From: Eutreptiella sp. 'Long Island Sound 2002'
Taxonomy: Eukaryota; Euglenozoa; Euglenophyceae; Eutreptiales; Eutreptiaceae
Assembly (NCBI GenBank): GCA_964036045.1
Contig: OZ038381.1
Coordinates: 146,267,596 to 146,331,595, forward strand
Direction of reading: 5' to 3'
DNA length: 64,000 bases
In this document: positions 29,738-40,106 of the stretch, piece by piece
How positions within the stretch are numbered: the first letter of the stretch is position 1
Layout: each line of letters begins with the position of its first letter
Notes under the pieces: generated by a model
Told to the model about the DNA's origin: nothing
Database searches by the model: none
Seen by the model: only the letters and a program-made list of their open reading frames with translations
Made by a program: the position numbers and the translations under genes

Positions 29738-30306
29738 CGCCAGTTTCGCACGGAAGGCCTACGGTGTAGCAGGCCTCAAAATATCGGCCGTGCATGTGGT
29801 ATGCCACTTGTACAAGTCCACACATGCTGCCCGTCGCTTCTCCCGAATCTTCAAAACTGCTCCAACGCTGTGCCGTTCAGACACACACCAAATTCTCGCC
29901 AACTGCGAATAGAAGACAGGTCCATGCGCGAGGGCTCGCGCAACGAGAAGAACGAACAGTTGTTTGGAAACATATTGTTGTCTTCCCGGAGAACGACGTG
30001 TATGGGGCCTCTTGGTGGTGCTGCTTCAAGTGACTAAATAAGCTTTTGCAGTAGCTTTGCATCTTTCCGTCTGATCTGTCCTTTTGTCGCCTTATGATCG
30101 ATTTTCACCTCGTCCACCTCAATCGCCACCTGCTTCCCATCTGGCTTCAGGTGGTCCTCGATGTCTGTACCCATTGTCAGGCCAGCATCTCGGCTTTCCT
30201 TCTTCTTAGGCCCCTTCTTTGGCGTTCCAGTCTCCGATTCCGATTCTTCAGGGTCATGGTCGGTATCCACCAGTTCCTCACCTGTCTTTTTGGAGTAGCT
30301 TGCCAT
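29738..30306 (-). pseudogene. TE-A gene A2, 5' half
   Basis: Starts at ATG 30306 (MASYSKKTGEEL); B2 starts MAESV at the same place relative to its upstream gene. The first exon is acidic then Lys-rich (PKKGPKKKES). A probable intron containing a palindrome ends at 29903 (TTCGCAG). The second exon (SVGAVLKIREKRR...) runs to the LINE insertion at 29738 and joins in frame with the exon at 15986, so one continuous exon was split. A TAG at 29761-29759 interrupts it. The protein family is unknown. The 5' splice site of the first intron is uncertain (near 30027). Confidence 0.5.
29925..29942. repeat. TE-A palindrome in probable A2 intron
   Basis: TGCGCGAGGGCTCGCGCA, one mismatch from a perfect palindrome; 22 bp before the 3' splice site at 29903 on the minus strand. 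Confidence 0.85.
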
Positions 30307-30462
30307 TCTGCGATAAGAAGAAAGCCTGTTCCGCAACGAAGTATTAAAAAGGGTCAGAATGGTCGAGAAGAATCGATGTGTGACGCATTTTTAGCGAAAA
30401 CTGGTAAGGTATTGCTCAGAATGCAACACTGAGAGGTACTGCAACTGTGTTTGTTAACAACC

Positions 30463-30536
30463 TTGTGCGAGGCCTCGCGCAACAGAGGGGGTGTAATAAC
30501 CTGTTGTATCACGCTGTTTGCGTGAGGCCTCGCGCA
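30463..30536. repeat. two TE-A palindromes between A1 and A2
   Basis: TTGTGCGAGGCCTCGCGCAA at 30463-30482 and TGCGTGAGGCCTCGCGCA at 30519-30536. The second begins on the base next to the A1 stop codon. Each has a single pair broken. Confidence 0.9.
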
Positions 30537-32520
30537 TTACTGCACGTTCTCCAATCTTCCTCGAACGTTCCGGATCGTGTCAGCTTCTCTCTGCTCCTCC
30601 AACACACTGCGTTGGGGAACCAGCTCCGACAATTTTCTCTTAAAACCAGCCTTAAGCGGCCCTTGCTGAATCAGCACTAACAACACAGACACAAAGACTT
30701 GTTCGTAATGGTTAGACCCCTCTGGAATTAGAAGAGACGGTGGAAGGCTGGGTACACCCCTGTGTGGCCCATTTGCTTGGATTGCACAAGTAGGCTCCAT
30801 GCACCACCTAACCCAAGGCACGTACACACACTCTGCATTCAAGTAAGCCGTTAACCGCTGCCGCACAGAATTGACAAAGGAATCGGGGATTTTACAGACG
30901 TTAACCCTGTGACCTTCTTTCCGGATAGTGATTAGATGGTACAGATCGTCAACATCGTCAATGGTCACTGCACCCCTGTATTGCCCTTTCTTTGTTACAA
31001 GACTGGAGAGCAGACTTTCACAAAACTCCTCAGCAAAAGCCTGTCCAGGTATGGCTAAGTGCCATGCAGTGTGGCATAATAAGGCAGTTGCAACAGTGCG
31101 TTCGTACTTTAAATGTGTGCCCCTCCTGTTCAAACGGTCCAAAAGACTAATGACGATCTGCAATCCCTCAGAAGCAAAAACACTCGTGTTAGTGGTCTCA
31201 CCGGCCCAATTGCACTGCCTTCTGAGATGTCCTAGGTATAGAAACATAGGACAGTATTCTGTCAACAGAACCTGCATGGCTTTACACACAGCGTACCGAA
31301 GACGACTTCGCCAATTTGCTGGACGTGCCAACCCAAGGGAGTGACATTTCCCGTTGAGGCGCCGTATGTGGGGGCCCATACCCAACAGCGGTGCCCCAAC
31401 AGTCATCTCCATCATGATCAACTTGGGAAGACAGGGGACAGTGTCACCGCTGCGCAACAAACCTTTACGTAAAAATGTCACAATCGGCCAAAATGAGCGA
31501 AATGTTTGTGTAACGCAAATTTTGTACGCGTGCCGGAAACCATACAATATAGGGTGTGACCAAAAAAAGCCGGACATTCCAGCCTGTTTTTTTTTCACCA
31601 TACACCGTCTCAGAAATGCGGTAATGGATGTTCTCGACACATAAGACAGGCAGAACTGGTGGAGTGTGTTGCACCAAGTCCCCAGTGAATTGCAGTAGGT
31701 TAAGAAGCGATACGCTGCTGCTTACCGTTTCTTTGCTTAGACAGACGGGCCGCCAATGCGGTCCCTTGGCAGGCACTGGGCGAATAATGTCAAGCCGTGC
31801 CCTGATGTTTCGCACTACATACCGCGTGCTTGCAAATCCTAGATCAAGCAGGATACGTGCAAAGCTTCCCTCCGTGTTCCCCAGCATGCGCGCAACAACA
31901 GGAATACGCCGTTCAAGCTCTTCCAAGCTAGGATGACCATGCCAGTCGCGCGGTGCATTCCATAATAGCAAGACAGCCAACCCTGTTGCGTTAAGGCTCT
32001 TGTTGTTCTTGTCAGGGTTTGGGGTAAATTGTTTGTTTTACCAGTTGTCCATCCACAACACAACCCACTGCTGGTGTATTTTGTTCCATGTAGTCTGTAA
32101 CCTGACTGCGGCCCTTTCCTTCACTGAAGGTGCGCTATATGGCGCCAGACGGGACCTTGCTAAAATGCGACGCTGCGGCCTACTCCCCTGCATCGCAATA
32201 ACAGATTTTGGTTTTCCCCCGTACGGAACTGCGCGGTGGCACATCAGTAAATAAAGGTGCCAGGCCTCTTCTATTAAAAAAGCAACCCATCTCTTGCCCT
32301 CTGCCGTGATTGTCTTTTCAACGCTGCAACGCGTCCGCTCATTTTTGCACAGACGCAGAAAAAACACAAACAACAATTGCCCGCCCTCGTCCCCCTGTTT
32401 TAGCCCTTCCCACAATTCTTCTGCCGTGTGATACGGCGGTTCCTCTGAGCAGACATCGCGGAAAACTCCAGATGCTGCGGCCACTGTCTTCCCAAGGTCC
32501 GACACTTTTCGCAGCGGCAT
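30537..32520 (-). pseudogene. TE-A gene A1 (transposase-like, unclassified)
   Basis: Starts ATG at 32520 (MPLRKVSDLG) and ends TAA at 30537. A T-run and TTACAG directly upstream could be a 3' splice site in the 5' UTR. The product, about 660 residues, matches B1 (58286-60056) over its whole length at low identity: start MPLRKV/MPGKIV, YHTAEELW/YTTAQSLW, VLWMDNW/VWIDNCY, PILYGFRHAYK/PVLYRCWHAYK, AVCKAMQ/VVCKAMV, RRQCNW/VRQCSW. The Asp in W(M/I)DN may be catalytic, but no family was recognised. Lesions: TAA at 32040-32038 where B1 has Tyr, and a frameshift in an A9 run at 31587-31595. Confidence 0.6.
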
Positions 32521-32748
32521 TGTTACTGTAAAAAAAAACTGCGTAAATGTATCTTCCTAAAAATTGCTGTTCGAAAAACTTCCCCGCTTGAAACATCAAC
32601 CTGTCAAACAGTTTTCGCGCGACCAAGTGTTAAATGAAACGCTGGCCGCATACACCATTTTCGGTTTACTGTAACTGTCTGGTGGTGCCACATTTAACTG
32701 GTTAGCCCCAATTGCGGTAGCCAGTTGCCGTGCGCTACAATCGCCCAT
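32521..32748. other. A1 upstream region, no gene
   Basis: Between the conserved block and the A1 start. It is AT-rich with a long T-run before ATG on the minus strand; nothing else is supported. Confidence 0.4.
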
Positions 32749-32872
32749 TGGGCAGTGAAGTCAGCGGTGACCACAGTATGAAAACTAGAGATGCCGGCGG
32801 GACCTGCATGGGCGCCCATGCAGCAGCGCCGCATCAAATGGGAATGTACATGCTGTGTAGTTGGTGGATCTG
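32749..32872 (-). promoter_or_regulatory. conserved upstream block shared with TE-B
   Basis: On the minus strand this 124-bp block matches 57910-58032 with about ten differences. It lies 229 bp upstream of the A1 start (254 bp in TE-B). It contains the perfect palindrome CTGCATGGGCGCCCATGCAG at 32804-32823. A one-base indel between copies argues against a coding role; promoter, transposase binding site or structured leader are possible. Confidence 0.65.
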
Positions 32873-32907
32873 TCCATTTTCCGTTTTTATGTGTGCTCAT
32901 GACCTCC

Positions 32908-33215
32908 ATTGCGCAGGGCCTCGCGCAATCATCACTAAAAATTTAATGTTTCTCATGCGCCATTCCATGCCCGAGGCCTCGCGCATGAAACTACAGTTTG
33001 TTCCGGAACATTTATACATTCCAACATTCACGCGTGTAGCGATATTGAGATTTATTCATTAATAGATCCCTTTCTGTCACTCCATCATGATAAAGGTACA
33101 AAGTTACGTGTATAAATGCGATAGGATTCTCTTTTCCGACAACCTGCCTAATGCGTTGGGCTGTAGTACATTAATCTGACACAAATGAACGCCTTTGTGC
33201 GAGGCCTCGCGCAAA
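32908..33215. repeat. three TE-A palindromes upstream of A1
   Basis: Located at 32908-32929 (core TTGCGCAGGGCCTCGCGCAA), 32966-32987 (core ATGCCCGAGGCCTCGCGCAT) and 33194-33215 (core TTGTGCGAGGCCTCGCGCAA). They form the 5' part of the array. Confidence 0.9.
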
Positions 33216-33337
33216 GAATGGACACAAAACAAATCTTCTCCGTATATTGCCCATGGGACTTGTCATTTCTACGACAAAATTTCTTTCATTGTACTGGTTC
33301 GCGACGGTCCAGACATATCCATCAAAACAATTATTAT

Positions 33338-33370
33338 TTGATGCTTTCCGATCTCTGTCGTTTTCCTACC
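33338..33370. repeat. 33-bp target site duplication, left copy
   Basis: Begins TTGATGCTTTCCGATC and ends GTTTTCCTACC; identical to 55215-55247. It marks the insertion of the long LINE. Confidence 0.95.
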
Positions 33371-33576
33371 CGTACCCGGCCCCGTCACAACACACGGACT
33401 ACAGCGACCGAACCACGAATCAATCCACAAACGCCGCGCCGTGCAGGCGTACACCGAGCCCCAACCACACGGAATACAGCGCCCAAGACACGGAACAGTG
33501 CGGCACACCTCACCACGAGGCGCCGCAATGCGACAACCGGGACGAATCCCCGGGACCAGAGCCAGAAACGGAGACG

Positions 33577-34503
33577 ATGGCCGCGGAGATAACACAACGC
33601 AGCCCACCAGAGGACCACACGCACGAAGCACCGCTATCCGTGTCCAGTGGCACCTCCGGCACCGCGATGGACATCCACTCCCAACCAACCAGCCCTCCTG
33701 AGGCCCATGACCCACCCCTGGAGTCACTGCCCAGTGGCCTCGACATCTCCACGAACCACGACCCCATGAACCTGGACAACGACCCACTGCAGGACAGCAT
33801 CCAACGCGTGCTGCAAGTGGCAGCCGACGCGCGCCAACAACCCACATGGAGCCTATACCGGGCACTCAACGAAGCAGATCAACGGATAACAAGCACAAGA
33901 AGCAACCGAGACCCAGGTGCATACATCCAGGAGCTGCGGAGGGACATACACAACGCCCAGCAACAAACACCGGAAGGAGTGGTGGTACAGGGACGAGAGA
34001 CCAAAACTGGAGCGTGGACGAACGTCACGCGGGCCCCACACGCGGAGGAAGCCCTGGATTTCATCCAGGAATCCGCCGCCCCGCCGCCAGCAACCCTCGA
34101 GGAAACAGCGGAGGCTCTCGTCCTCACCCTACACAGTTGGACACGGGGCCACACCATTGTCCTGCATGACAAGACAGGGCCCCCCTACGCACGCACCGCC
34201 AGATGCGGACCAAGCATTGCGGCCACTGGAGAAGCCCACCTGGAATGGAAGCCCGAGCGAGAAGATGACGAGTACACCCTAGTGCACGCCACCCGGCACG
34301 GACATAGGGAAGAGAAAGAGCCTACGCCCGAGCCCGCCGCGACCACCCCACCGAGACCAACCCCCCGACACTGGACCCTATACCGACAGCTGGCCCATGC
34401 CCGCACCCTAGCGGAGCACAGTATCCGGCCGTACACGGAGGCTGCCTACGTGGAACGCATGCTACAAGACTGGACCAAGTACGAAACAGAGGTCCTGGAG
34501 TGA
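33577..34503 (+). CDS. LINE family 1 ORF1, first part
   Basis: First in-frame ATG (33577) lies about 200 bp after the element start; the frame itself is open from before the insertion point. The protein is acidic and Pro/Thr-rich at its start. It then holds two alike modules: PTWSLYRALNEADQ... and HWTLYRQLAHARTL..., each helical. Between them is a strand-rich part (VLTLHSWTRGHTIVLH). A TGA at 34501-34503 ends the frame but coding-like sequence continues in phase, so the stop may be either a mutation or the real end of ORF1. No known gag or RRM motif is visible. Confidence 0.5.
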   Translation: MAAEITQRSPPEDHTHEAPLSVSSGTSGTAMDIHSQPTSPPEAHDPPLESLPSGLDISTNHDPMNLDNDPLQDSIQRVLQVAADARQQPTWSLYRALNEADQRITSTRSNRDPGAYIQELRRDIHNAQQQTPEGVVVQGRETKTGAWTNVTRAPHAEEALDFIQESAAPPPATLEETAEALVLTLHSWTRGHTIVLHDKTGPPYARTARCGPSIAATGEAHLEWKPEREDDEYTLVHATRHGHREEKEPTPEPAATTPPRPTPRHWTLYRQLAHARTLAEHSIRPYTEAAYVERMLQDWTKYETEVLE

Positions 34504-36542
34504 CAAACGGGTCCCCCGAGCGCCACGTCCCGCACAACGTGGGACGACATAGTGCCGGACGGAGACATCGGAGCGCTGGCTACGACCGTTCGAGACAGGT
34601 TCGGAGACGGCTCCAGACCCGACCACCCGTTTGGAGACAACCGAAACCCCACCATCACGAACGCCATCCTGGCCTACCACAGCTGGTCCACTCAACAAAG
34701 CATCCACCTCCACACCCCGCACGATGACCCACGCGAGTGCCACCCTATTGGGCCACCAGCGCTGGAGTTCTACCTGCACGAAGATGCGGCCACCGGAGCA
34801 CACAACATCACCAGCCTACGACCCACAATGCCACAACCGATACCGGAACCACACATACCCCCCAGTCCTACGAAACCCCAAACACCCACGCAACACGAAC
34901 ACAGGCCCTCCCAACAAGGACACAGCCCGGCAGCCCACGAAAAGGCCGAACCCCCCAAAGCCACCACAACCGTCCAACAACCCGACAAGCCTCTAACCTT
35001 GCGTCACGTCCCAGACAACTACCAACTACCTCGAGGGGGGAACCACACAAGGAGCAAGGCAACGACATGGCAACTACCGACAGGCACCATCGATTGGAAG
35101 AAAGTCCTCCGACGGATAGCAACAATGGCATCCATGCGCCTCCTTACGCCACACCAAGTACACCTAACGCAGGCCACGCACCTTCTTCTAACCATCCAAG
35201 GCACGGCGCCTGGTGGACGACGACCAGACGCCCCAGGCGAGACCCACACAAGCGATCTGGATAAACACGACAACGAGTACCGACATTACCGTCGACCCCG
35301 ACCCGGAGTCGATGGCTGTCCACTACACCCTGGACTGCACCAAGGACGACCCCACGCTGACGGAATGGCAGACAAGGTGGGCCGCAGAAGCCAAACGCCT
35401 CCACGAGGTCGCCCTTGACGACACCCTCAGGCCGCAGACGATGGAACCCGCGGGACGTACCGCCCAGGCACACCGGGACCCCACAAAGCACACCCTCTGG
35501 CACTACCCCACTACCATACACCCAGAGGCGGTAACCCAGATCAAAGAGACGGTCTCTCCAACCCTCCCGGACACCCACAACGCCCACCAGCCGGGGAAGT
35601 TCACGGTATACTGGAACTTCCCAACAGACACCGGCATGGTGCCCCAGGTCGCTGAGCCCCCACTGCCCCTACCGTCACGGCACTCGCCAAGGCGGCTCAA
35701 GCCATGGCGCACAGGGAAGGTGCCCCACAGGACTGGACACCAAACGTCCTTGTCGAACAACGCACCCACCACAACGCCAACAAAGCACAGCAGGCTGGAC
35801 GCCAAATACACCCACCATTGCACGACAAAGACGGTAACCTCCAACCCCACAGCCCATGGATGGTACACTTCATACTGGAAGACCATGGGGACAAACGAAA
35901 GGGCACGGAAGTACAAATCACCCTAGCCCTGATACACACACACCTCAACTACACCGTCCCCACCTCAAATGCACTAGTCACCTACGGCGAGGCACCGAAG
36001 TCCACGTACAGATTGCAGGCCGACAGCGAGGGCACGGCATACACAGTGTACACTTGGGCAAGGTACGGGGACCTACCGGCCCCCATCTGGCACCCGGACC
36101 CATCCTGGCACCAACCTCTCCACGGGAGACGAGTACCACGCCAGAGTGTTAAGCCAGCGGGGGACACCGCCACCGGAACTCACGACAACCCACCCCCCCT
36201 AAACATCATAAACTCTGCCCTCGCAAACGCCAGAATGCCTCTCATAGACACGGGGTGCCCTACCCCAGATGACACCACCCACCGCCGAACGTGGGGCGCC
36301 ATCAGAAGGACCCTACACCACGACATCGACCGCGACCAAGCCACCTGGATCGATCAGGGCTCTGTCACCATCAGGGTGGGGGGGTGGTTGAACACCCTAA
36401 GCCCCAACAAGCCACGCAGGGTGGCGGGGCCCTACATACTATATCCAGTACCACACGGCATGGACGGCCCCTTCCCGGGGCTGCGACCCGGGGACCCCCC
36501 CTGCGGCCACCCCTGCCCCCGCGCACTGTTCCAACCATTGCC
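34504..36542 (+). pseudogene. LINE family 1 ORF1 continuation, frameshifted
   Basis: Coding-like sequence continues in phase to about 35230, shifts frame to about 35700, then back to 36540, where the LTR element is inserted. AILAYHSWSTQQSIHLH near 34670 repeats the HSW...LH module of the first part. Later parts (NPHSPWMVHFILEDHGD, GTAYTVYTWARYGDLPAP) are strand-rich and of unknown fold. The frame changes are read from where one frame loses and another gains ordered sequence; exact indels cannot be placed without another copy. Confidence 0.4.
36539..36542. repeat. 4-bp target duplication TGCC (second copy 38706-38709)
   Basis: TGCC directly precedes the first LTR and directly follows the second; this is the size expected for an LTR element. 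Confidence 0.7.
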
Positions 36543-36816
36543 TGTAATGATCTTGGAGATCTTCTCTTTTGAGTGCTATTTTCCCCGTGATCTCCTTAGT
36601 GATTTCGAAATCCAAATGCGAATCCGGCAACGGCGCAGCACGTGATTGATCTCATAAATCACTACATAGTTTCATCCCAGTGTTCTGCACAGTACAGAAA
36701 ATGAATTTGATTCAATAGTTTAATAATTGAATTGCATTGCACTGTGCTTTACATATGCACGCACGCGCGTTCACTAAATGATCGCGGTCTGCGCGCACGT
36801 GCTGAGTTCCATTACA
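36543..36816 (-). repeat. LTR (3' LTR in element sense)
   Basis: 274 bp, TGTAATG...CATTACA; one base differs from the other copy (CAGTACAGAAAA against CAGTACACAAAA). Confidence 0.9.
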
Positions 36817-37013
36817 CTCCCCTCACAAGCCATGTGCAGGGTGCTGAGGCACCAGGCACAGGGCTGACAAGAGATATGATGGACCTCAGCACTGCACAAA
36901 ATAGACACTCAGAAAGTGTTACACCTAGCACTGCACCTAGCACAGGGCTGATACACCATTCATTAATAAGTGTCTAAATCTTTTCAGCTATACCAAGCTG
37001 CGCACTGACTGAA

Positions 37014-37355
37014 ATGTATAAACACTACCCTATACTGCACACAGTGCCAAAGCAGTGCGTGCTCGCTCAGAAAAAGAGGAAAACTGAACTACTTTACACC
37101 GCTTGCTGGCTTTGTTTTACCACAAAAGGTTTGAAAAGACACTGCAAAAGTTTCCACCCTAGGAGAAAACCTTCACTGCGTTTCCAAAACCCTGCAGTTT
37201 CACAAAAATACAGCAAGACAAACAGAAACATAGCAACAGCAAAACAACGTGCAGAATGTTGTTGCGCTGGCCACACTGGGTTCGCATCCAGAGTGCTCGT
37301 AAAAAGGCATGTCAGTGCGCGAAGCCACCGACACAAGTGCAAGAAAACAAAGTAA
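37014..37355 (+). CDS. small Cys/His-rich ORF inside the LTR element (doubtful)
   Basis: A 113-residue frame, opposite in direction to the polypurine tract. It has CWLC...HCKSFH and CCCAGH...KRHVSARSH, which vaguely resemble spaced zinc ligands, and a Lys/Arg-rich tail. The ligand spacing is not that of classical C2H2 fingers. It may be chance. Confidence 0.2.
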   Translation: MYKHYPILHTVPKQCVLAQKKRKTELLYTACWLCFTTKGLKRHCKSFHPRRKPSLRFQNPAVSQKYSKTNRNIATAKQRAECCCAGHTGFASRVLVKRHVSARSHRHKCKKTK

Positions 37356-37685
37356 AGGCACATATCAGAGCCACGGCTACTGTACAGAAAACTGCACTTC
37401 GAAGGCAGAGAGACCAGGACTGACATACTCAATTTTCACATTCAAATCAGATGCACTGCCATCCACGCATGGCAGGCAAGGAAACAAGCAGGAAGAATAA
37501 CATGTGTTGCAGAAGGGTGCGAGACCAACATGTCCCAGCATACGAAAGCAGTGGCGAGCCTTTCAGAGGCGAGCTCATGGCCTAGCGCTCAGGCCCAGCG
37601 ACATAGAAGACGAAACAGAGCAAAAAAAAAAATTAGTCCTTAAAACCAAAACACAGGTAGCGAGCCTCATGCAGGCCCAGCAATA

Positions 37686-38258
37686 CTACTGTCGTCCCTG
37701 CCCGCGCTTGCGTGGGCGATCACAGCGTCGGCGCTTGAACGTGGCGTGTCTCTTCTTTTCCCCACCGCGTTGGCATGAATCATCATCCTCAACCGTCGCG
37801 CAGGAGCCAACAGCCTTCGTATTCTCTTCATCAGAAGAACTCAGCAGCGCGAGACGAACTGTTCGCACAAATGATGGCTCACGTTCAAGGCACTCCAAAG
37901 CCCAGACGTGTTCGTAACCATAACTCAACGTGCAGTCAGACCAAGGCACTCCTTTATCGCGATAGCTCAACAGCTCCTCCACATTCCACAGCATCTGCGG
38001 GTGCTGCTTGACCTCGGCCTCATAACTTCGGCGACACTCCGCCGCGGTACGCGCACTGCCGAACCACCAATCAGCGTAAGCAAGCTGCTGAAGTTTGAAT
38101 TCCTCCCAAGGCACCTTTGACGGTCGAGCAGCTTGCTCTATCTCAGCCCAAATAAAAGGCTTATCTCCTGGCAACGCATCGGGAACAGGCTCCCCTCTAT
38201 AGTCACGAACAGCGTACTTGCTTCGCAAACCTGCCATAGAAATCTTGCTGAGTCTCAC
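37686..38258 (-). CDS. unknown 190-aa protein carried by the LTR element
   Basis: Open frame on the element's sense strand; a likely start is the internal ATG reading MAGLRSKYAVRDYRGEPVPD. The middle has several Trp and Tyr (AYADWWFGSARTAAECRRSY, WSDCTLSYGYEHVWALE). The end is acidic, then strongly basic (KKRHATFKRRRCDRPRKRG), like a nuclear localisation signal. It does not look like gag, protease or polymerase. It may be a captured host coding sequence or a private gene of the element. Confidence 0.45.
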   Translation of the reverse strand: MRLSKISMAGLRSKYAVRDYRGEPVPDALPGDKPFIWAEIEQAARPSKVPWEEFKLQQLAYADWWFGSARTAAECRRSYEAEVKQHPQMLWNVEELLSYRDKGVPWSDCTLSYGYEHVWALECLEREPSFVRTVRLALLSSSDEENTKAVGSCATVEDDDSCQRGGEKKRHATFKRRRCDRPRKRGQGRQ

Positions 38259-38431
38259 AAACTCGCTCTCAAACTTCGTGAACTCTTGGCCTCAGCTCCC
38301 AAAACGACAGTCAATAACCAACCTGCAGCCGCTGGCGATCGTCAAATACTGCGAATTCGGCGAACTTCAATCACTCCAGAAATGACTCCGACATCACCAA
38401 AGAGAGTTTCACGGAAATCGAACAATGGGAA

Positions 38432-38705
38432 TGTAATGATCTTGGAGATCTTCTCTTTTGAGTGCTATTTTCCCCGTGATCTCCTTAGTGATTTCGAAAT
38501 CCAAATGCGAATCCGGCAACGGCGCAGCACGTGATTGATCTCATAAATCACTACATAGTTTCATCCCAGTGTTCTGCACAGTACACAAAATGAATTTGAT
38601 TCAATAGTTTAATAATTGAATTGCATTGCACTGTGCTTTACATATGCACGCACGCGCGTTCACTAAATGATCGCGGTCTGCGCGCACGTGCTGAGTTCCA
38701 TTACA
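38432..38705 (-). repeat. LTR (5' LTR in element sense)
   Basis: 274 bp, direct repeat of 36543-36816. Confidence 0.9.
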
Positions 38706-38709
38706 TGCC

Positions 38710-40106
38710 CCAACAGCCAGCCCCACTCCCAGATACCTAAACACGATAACAGGCGCCAAAGGAGTATACCTCACAACGGGCGACACCACGGGCCTCTCGA
38801 TCAGGTACACCACATGGCCCTGGGGCCACGACTGCCCAACGCCGACAAACCGCGGAACCCGTTAGCGGGACGCGGCGCACGCGAACCCAGACCAGTGGAC
38901 CCAAACGCCCCGGGCCCCGACAGGGCGCTACTACACCTCACCATGAAACACACGGCCCAACTTCCGACCACCCTGGCGGGAGAAAAGTACTTCATCGTGG
39001 AGGGACTGACGGAGGATGTCATCACCCTGGCAGCCAACAACCTGGCGGCCACGACGGACGCGTGAGGCGTCGCCGTGGGCCACCCCACGGCGCGTAAGGA
39101 CAGGATACAGGGCACAGAAGACACCCTAACGCCGGACCTTATGAACCAGCTGATGACCCTGACCAGTCCACCAGAACAACCCGACCGGAAAACCAAGGGT
39201 CCGAAGGTCACTGACTGGGCGGTCTTTAATGACAAGCCCCCGGATACCCCCACGGTGACACTAGCCTGCCACCAACACACATGGTGGGTGGTGCGGTGGA
39301 ACGCCACGGGCACAACAGACAGGGTCCACACATTCACACCGGCAGCAAAGCCGGCAACCCCACTGGCACTGGGGGACCGTTTTAGCCACTCCACCCACCA
39401 CACCAACCACCCCAGGGCGCACTGGCTAGCCCACAAAACGGCGATGCACTGGACAGTGGATGCCCCAGCCACGGACACCACGCTACCCGAGACATGGCTT
39501 ACACTTACGCAGAACCTGGCGGCCTATGTGCGGAAGTACGGGACAGCACAGGCGCAGCGCTGGATGTCCTGGCCCAGGGACACGGAACAAACTCTCAAAC
39601 TCCGCACCACCAGCCTACAAGAACACACGAACCGACTTCGGGGTATGCACAGGCCGCAGGAGGGACAGGGACCGGCGTACAGCATATTCCGACACGACGC
39701 ACCGAAGCCACCCCCCAAACCGGCGCCAGAGCAGCCCCAACCCAAACCGAGGCCCCGCCCGGGCAGAGCGGACGCCTCAGCCCGCAGGGCCAAACGGCCC
39801 AAACAGGAGCCCAAAGTGGCCCCAGCACCGCCGCCACCCAATCCGCAACCGAAGCCGAAGGCCCCAGCATGCCCGCTTTTCACACGGGCGGAACGTGCCG
39901 CCATGCACCCCGAGTGGCCAGATGGCGCAGAAGTACAAGGAGTATACGGAACCACGCTTAAAGGGCAACCGAAACAATTCGTATGGTTCCGGGGCAAGAT
40001 ACAGGGCAGACTGGCCACACCGGGCCAACACGGCAACCTACAAATGAAAATCAAGTGGCACGCACTCCCAGAATGGGGCGAAAAAGTGGAGACCTCAAAC
40101 CTCTAA
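38710..40106 (+). pseudogene. LINE family 1 ORF2 N-terminal region
   Basis: After the LTR element, frame 38667/39075 carries on: KHTAQLPTTLAGEKYFIVEGL..., a TGA at 39063-39065 (probably CGA to TGA), then a strand-rich part (TPTVTLACHQHTWWVVRWNATG) and a long Pro/Lys/Ala-rich linker (from about 39700). It ends SNL with a TAA at 40104-40106, after which the same frame leads into the endonuclease. So this is either the end of ORF1 or the N-terminus of ORF2; I favour one continuous ancestral frame. Function unknown; linkers of this type often precede LINE endonucleases. Confidence 0.4.

Larger units (their letters stand above)
13400..33337 (-). mobile_element. TE-A: unclassified two-gene element with palindrome array (split by LINEs)
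   Basis: Minus-strand gene order is A1 (32520-30537) then A2 (30306-13780), with a LINE nest at 16001-29723 removed. Nine palindromes centred on GAGGCCTC or GGCC lie in all non-coding parts. The same gene pair, order and palindrome layout recur in TE-B (57.7-63.2 kb), which is why I treat this as one mobile element. Terminal repeats were not found; the outer limits are approximate, and the 5' side may continue past 55247 because the long LINE split it. No known superfamily could be assigned from the sequence. Confidence 0.6.
36543..38705 (-). mobile_element. short LTR retroelement inserted in the LINE
   Basis: Two 274-bp direct repeats (36543-36816 and 38432-38705) start TGTAATG and end CATTACA. 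They differ at one base that I found and are flanked by TGCC. On the minus strand a polypurine tract (TGTGAGGGGAG) sits just before the downstream LTR, so the element reads right to left. The 1615-bp interior has no RT, integrase or protease, so it is non-autonomous. It interrupts ORF1 of the LINE and, with near-identical LTRs, is a young insertion. Confidence 0.85.

Noticed and set aside
33194-33215. Palindromes as Rho-independent-like terminators or CRISPR repeats
   Set aside because: No regular spacing, no spacers of constant length, no U-tract, and a eukaryotic context with GT-AG introns.
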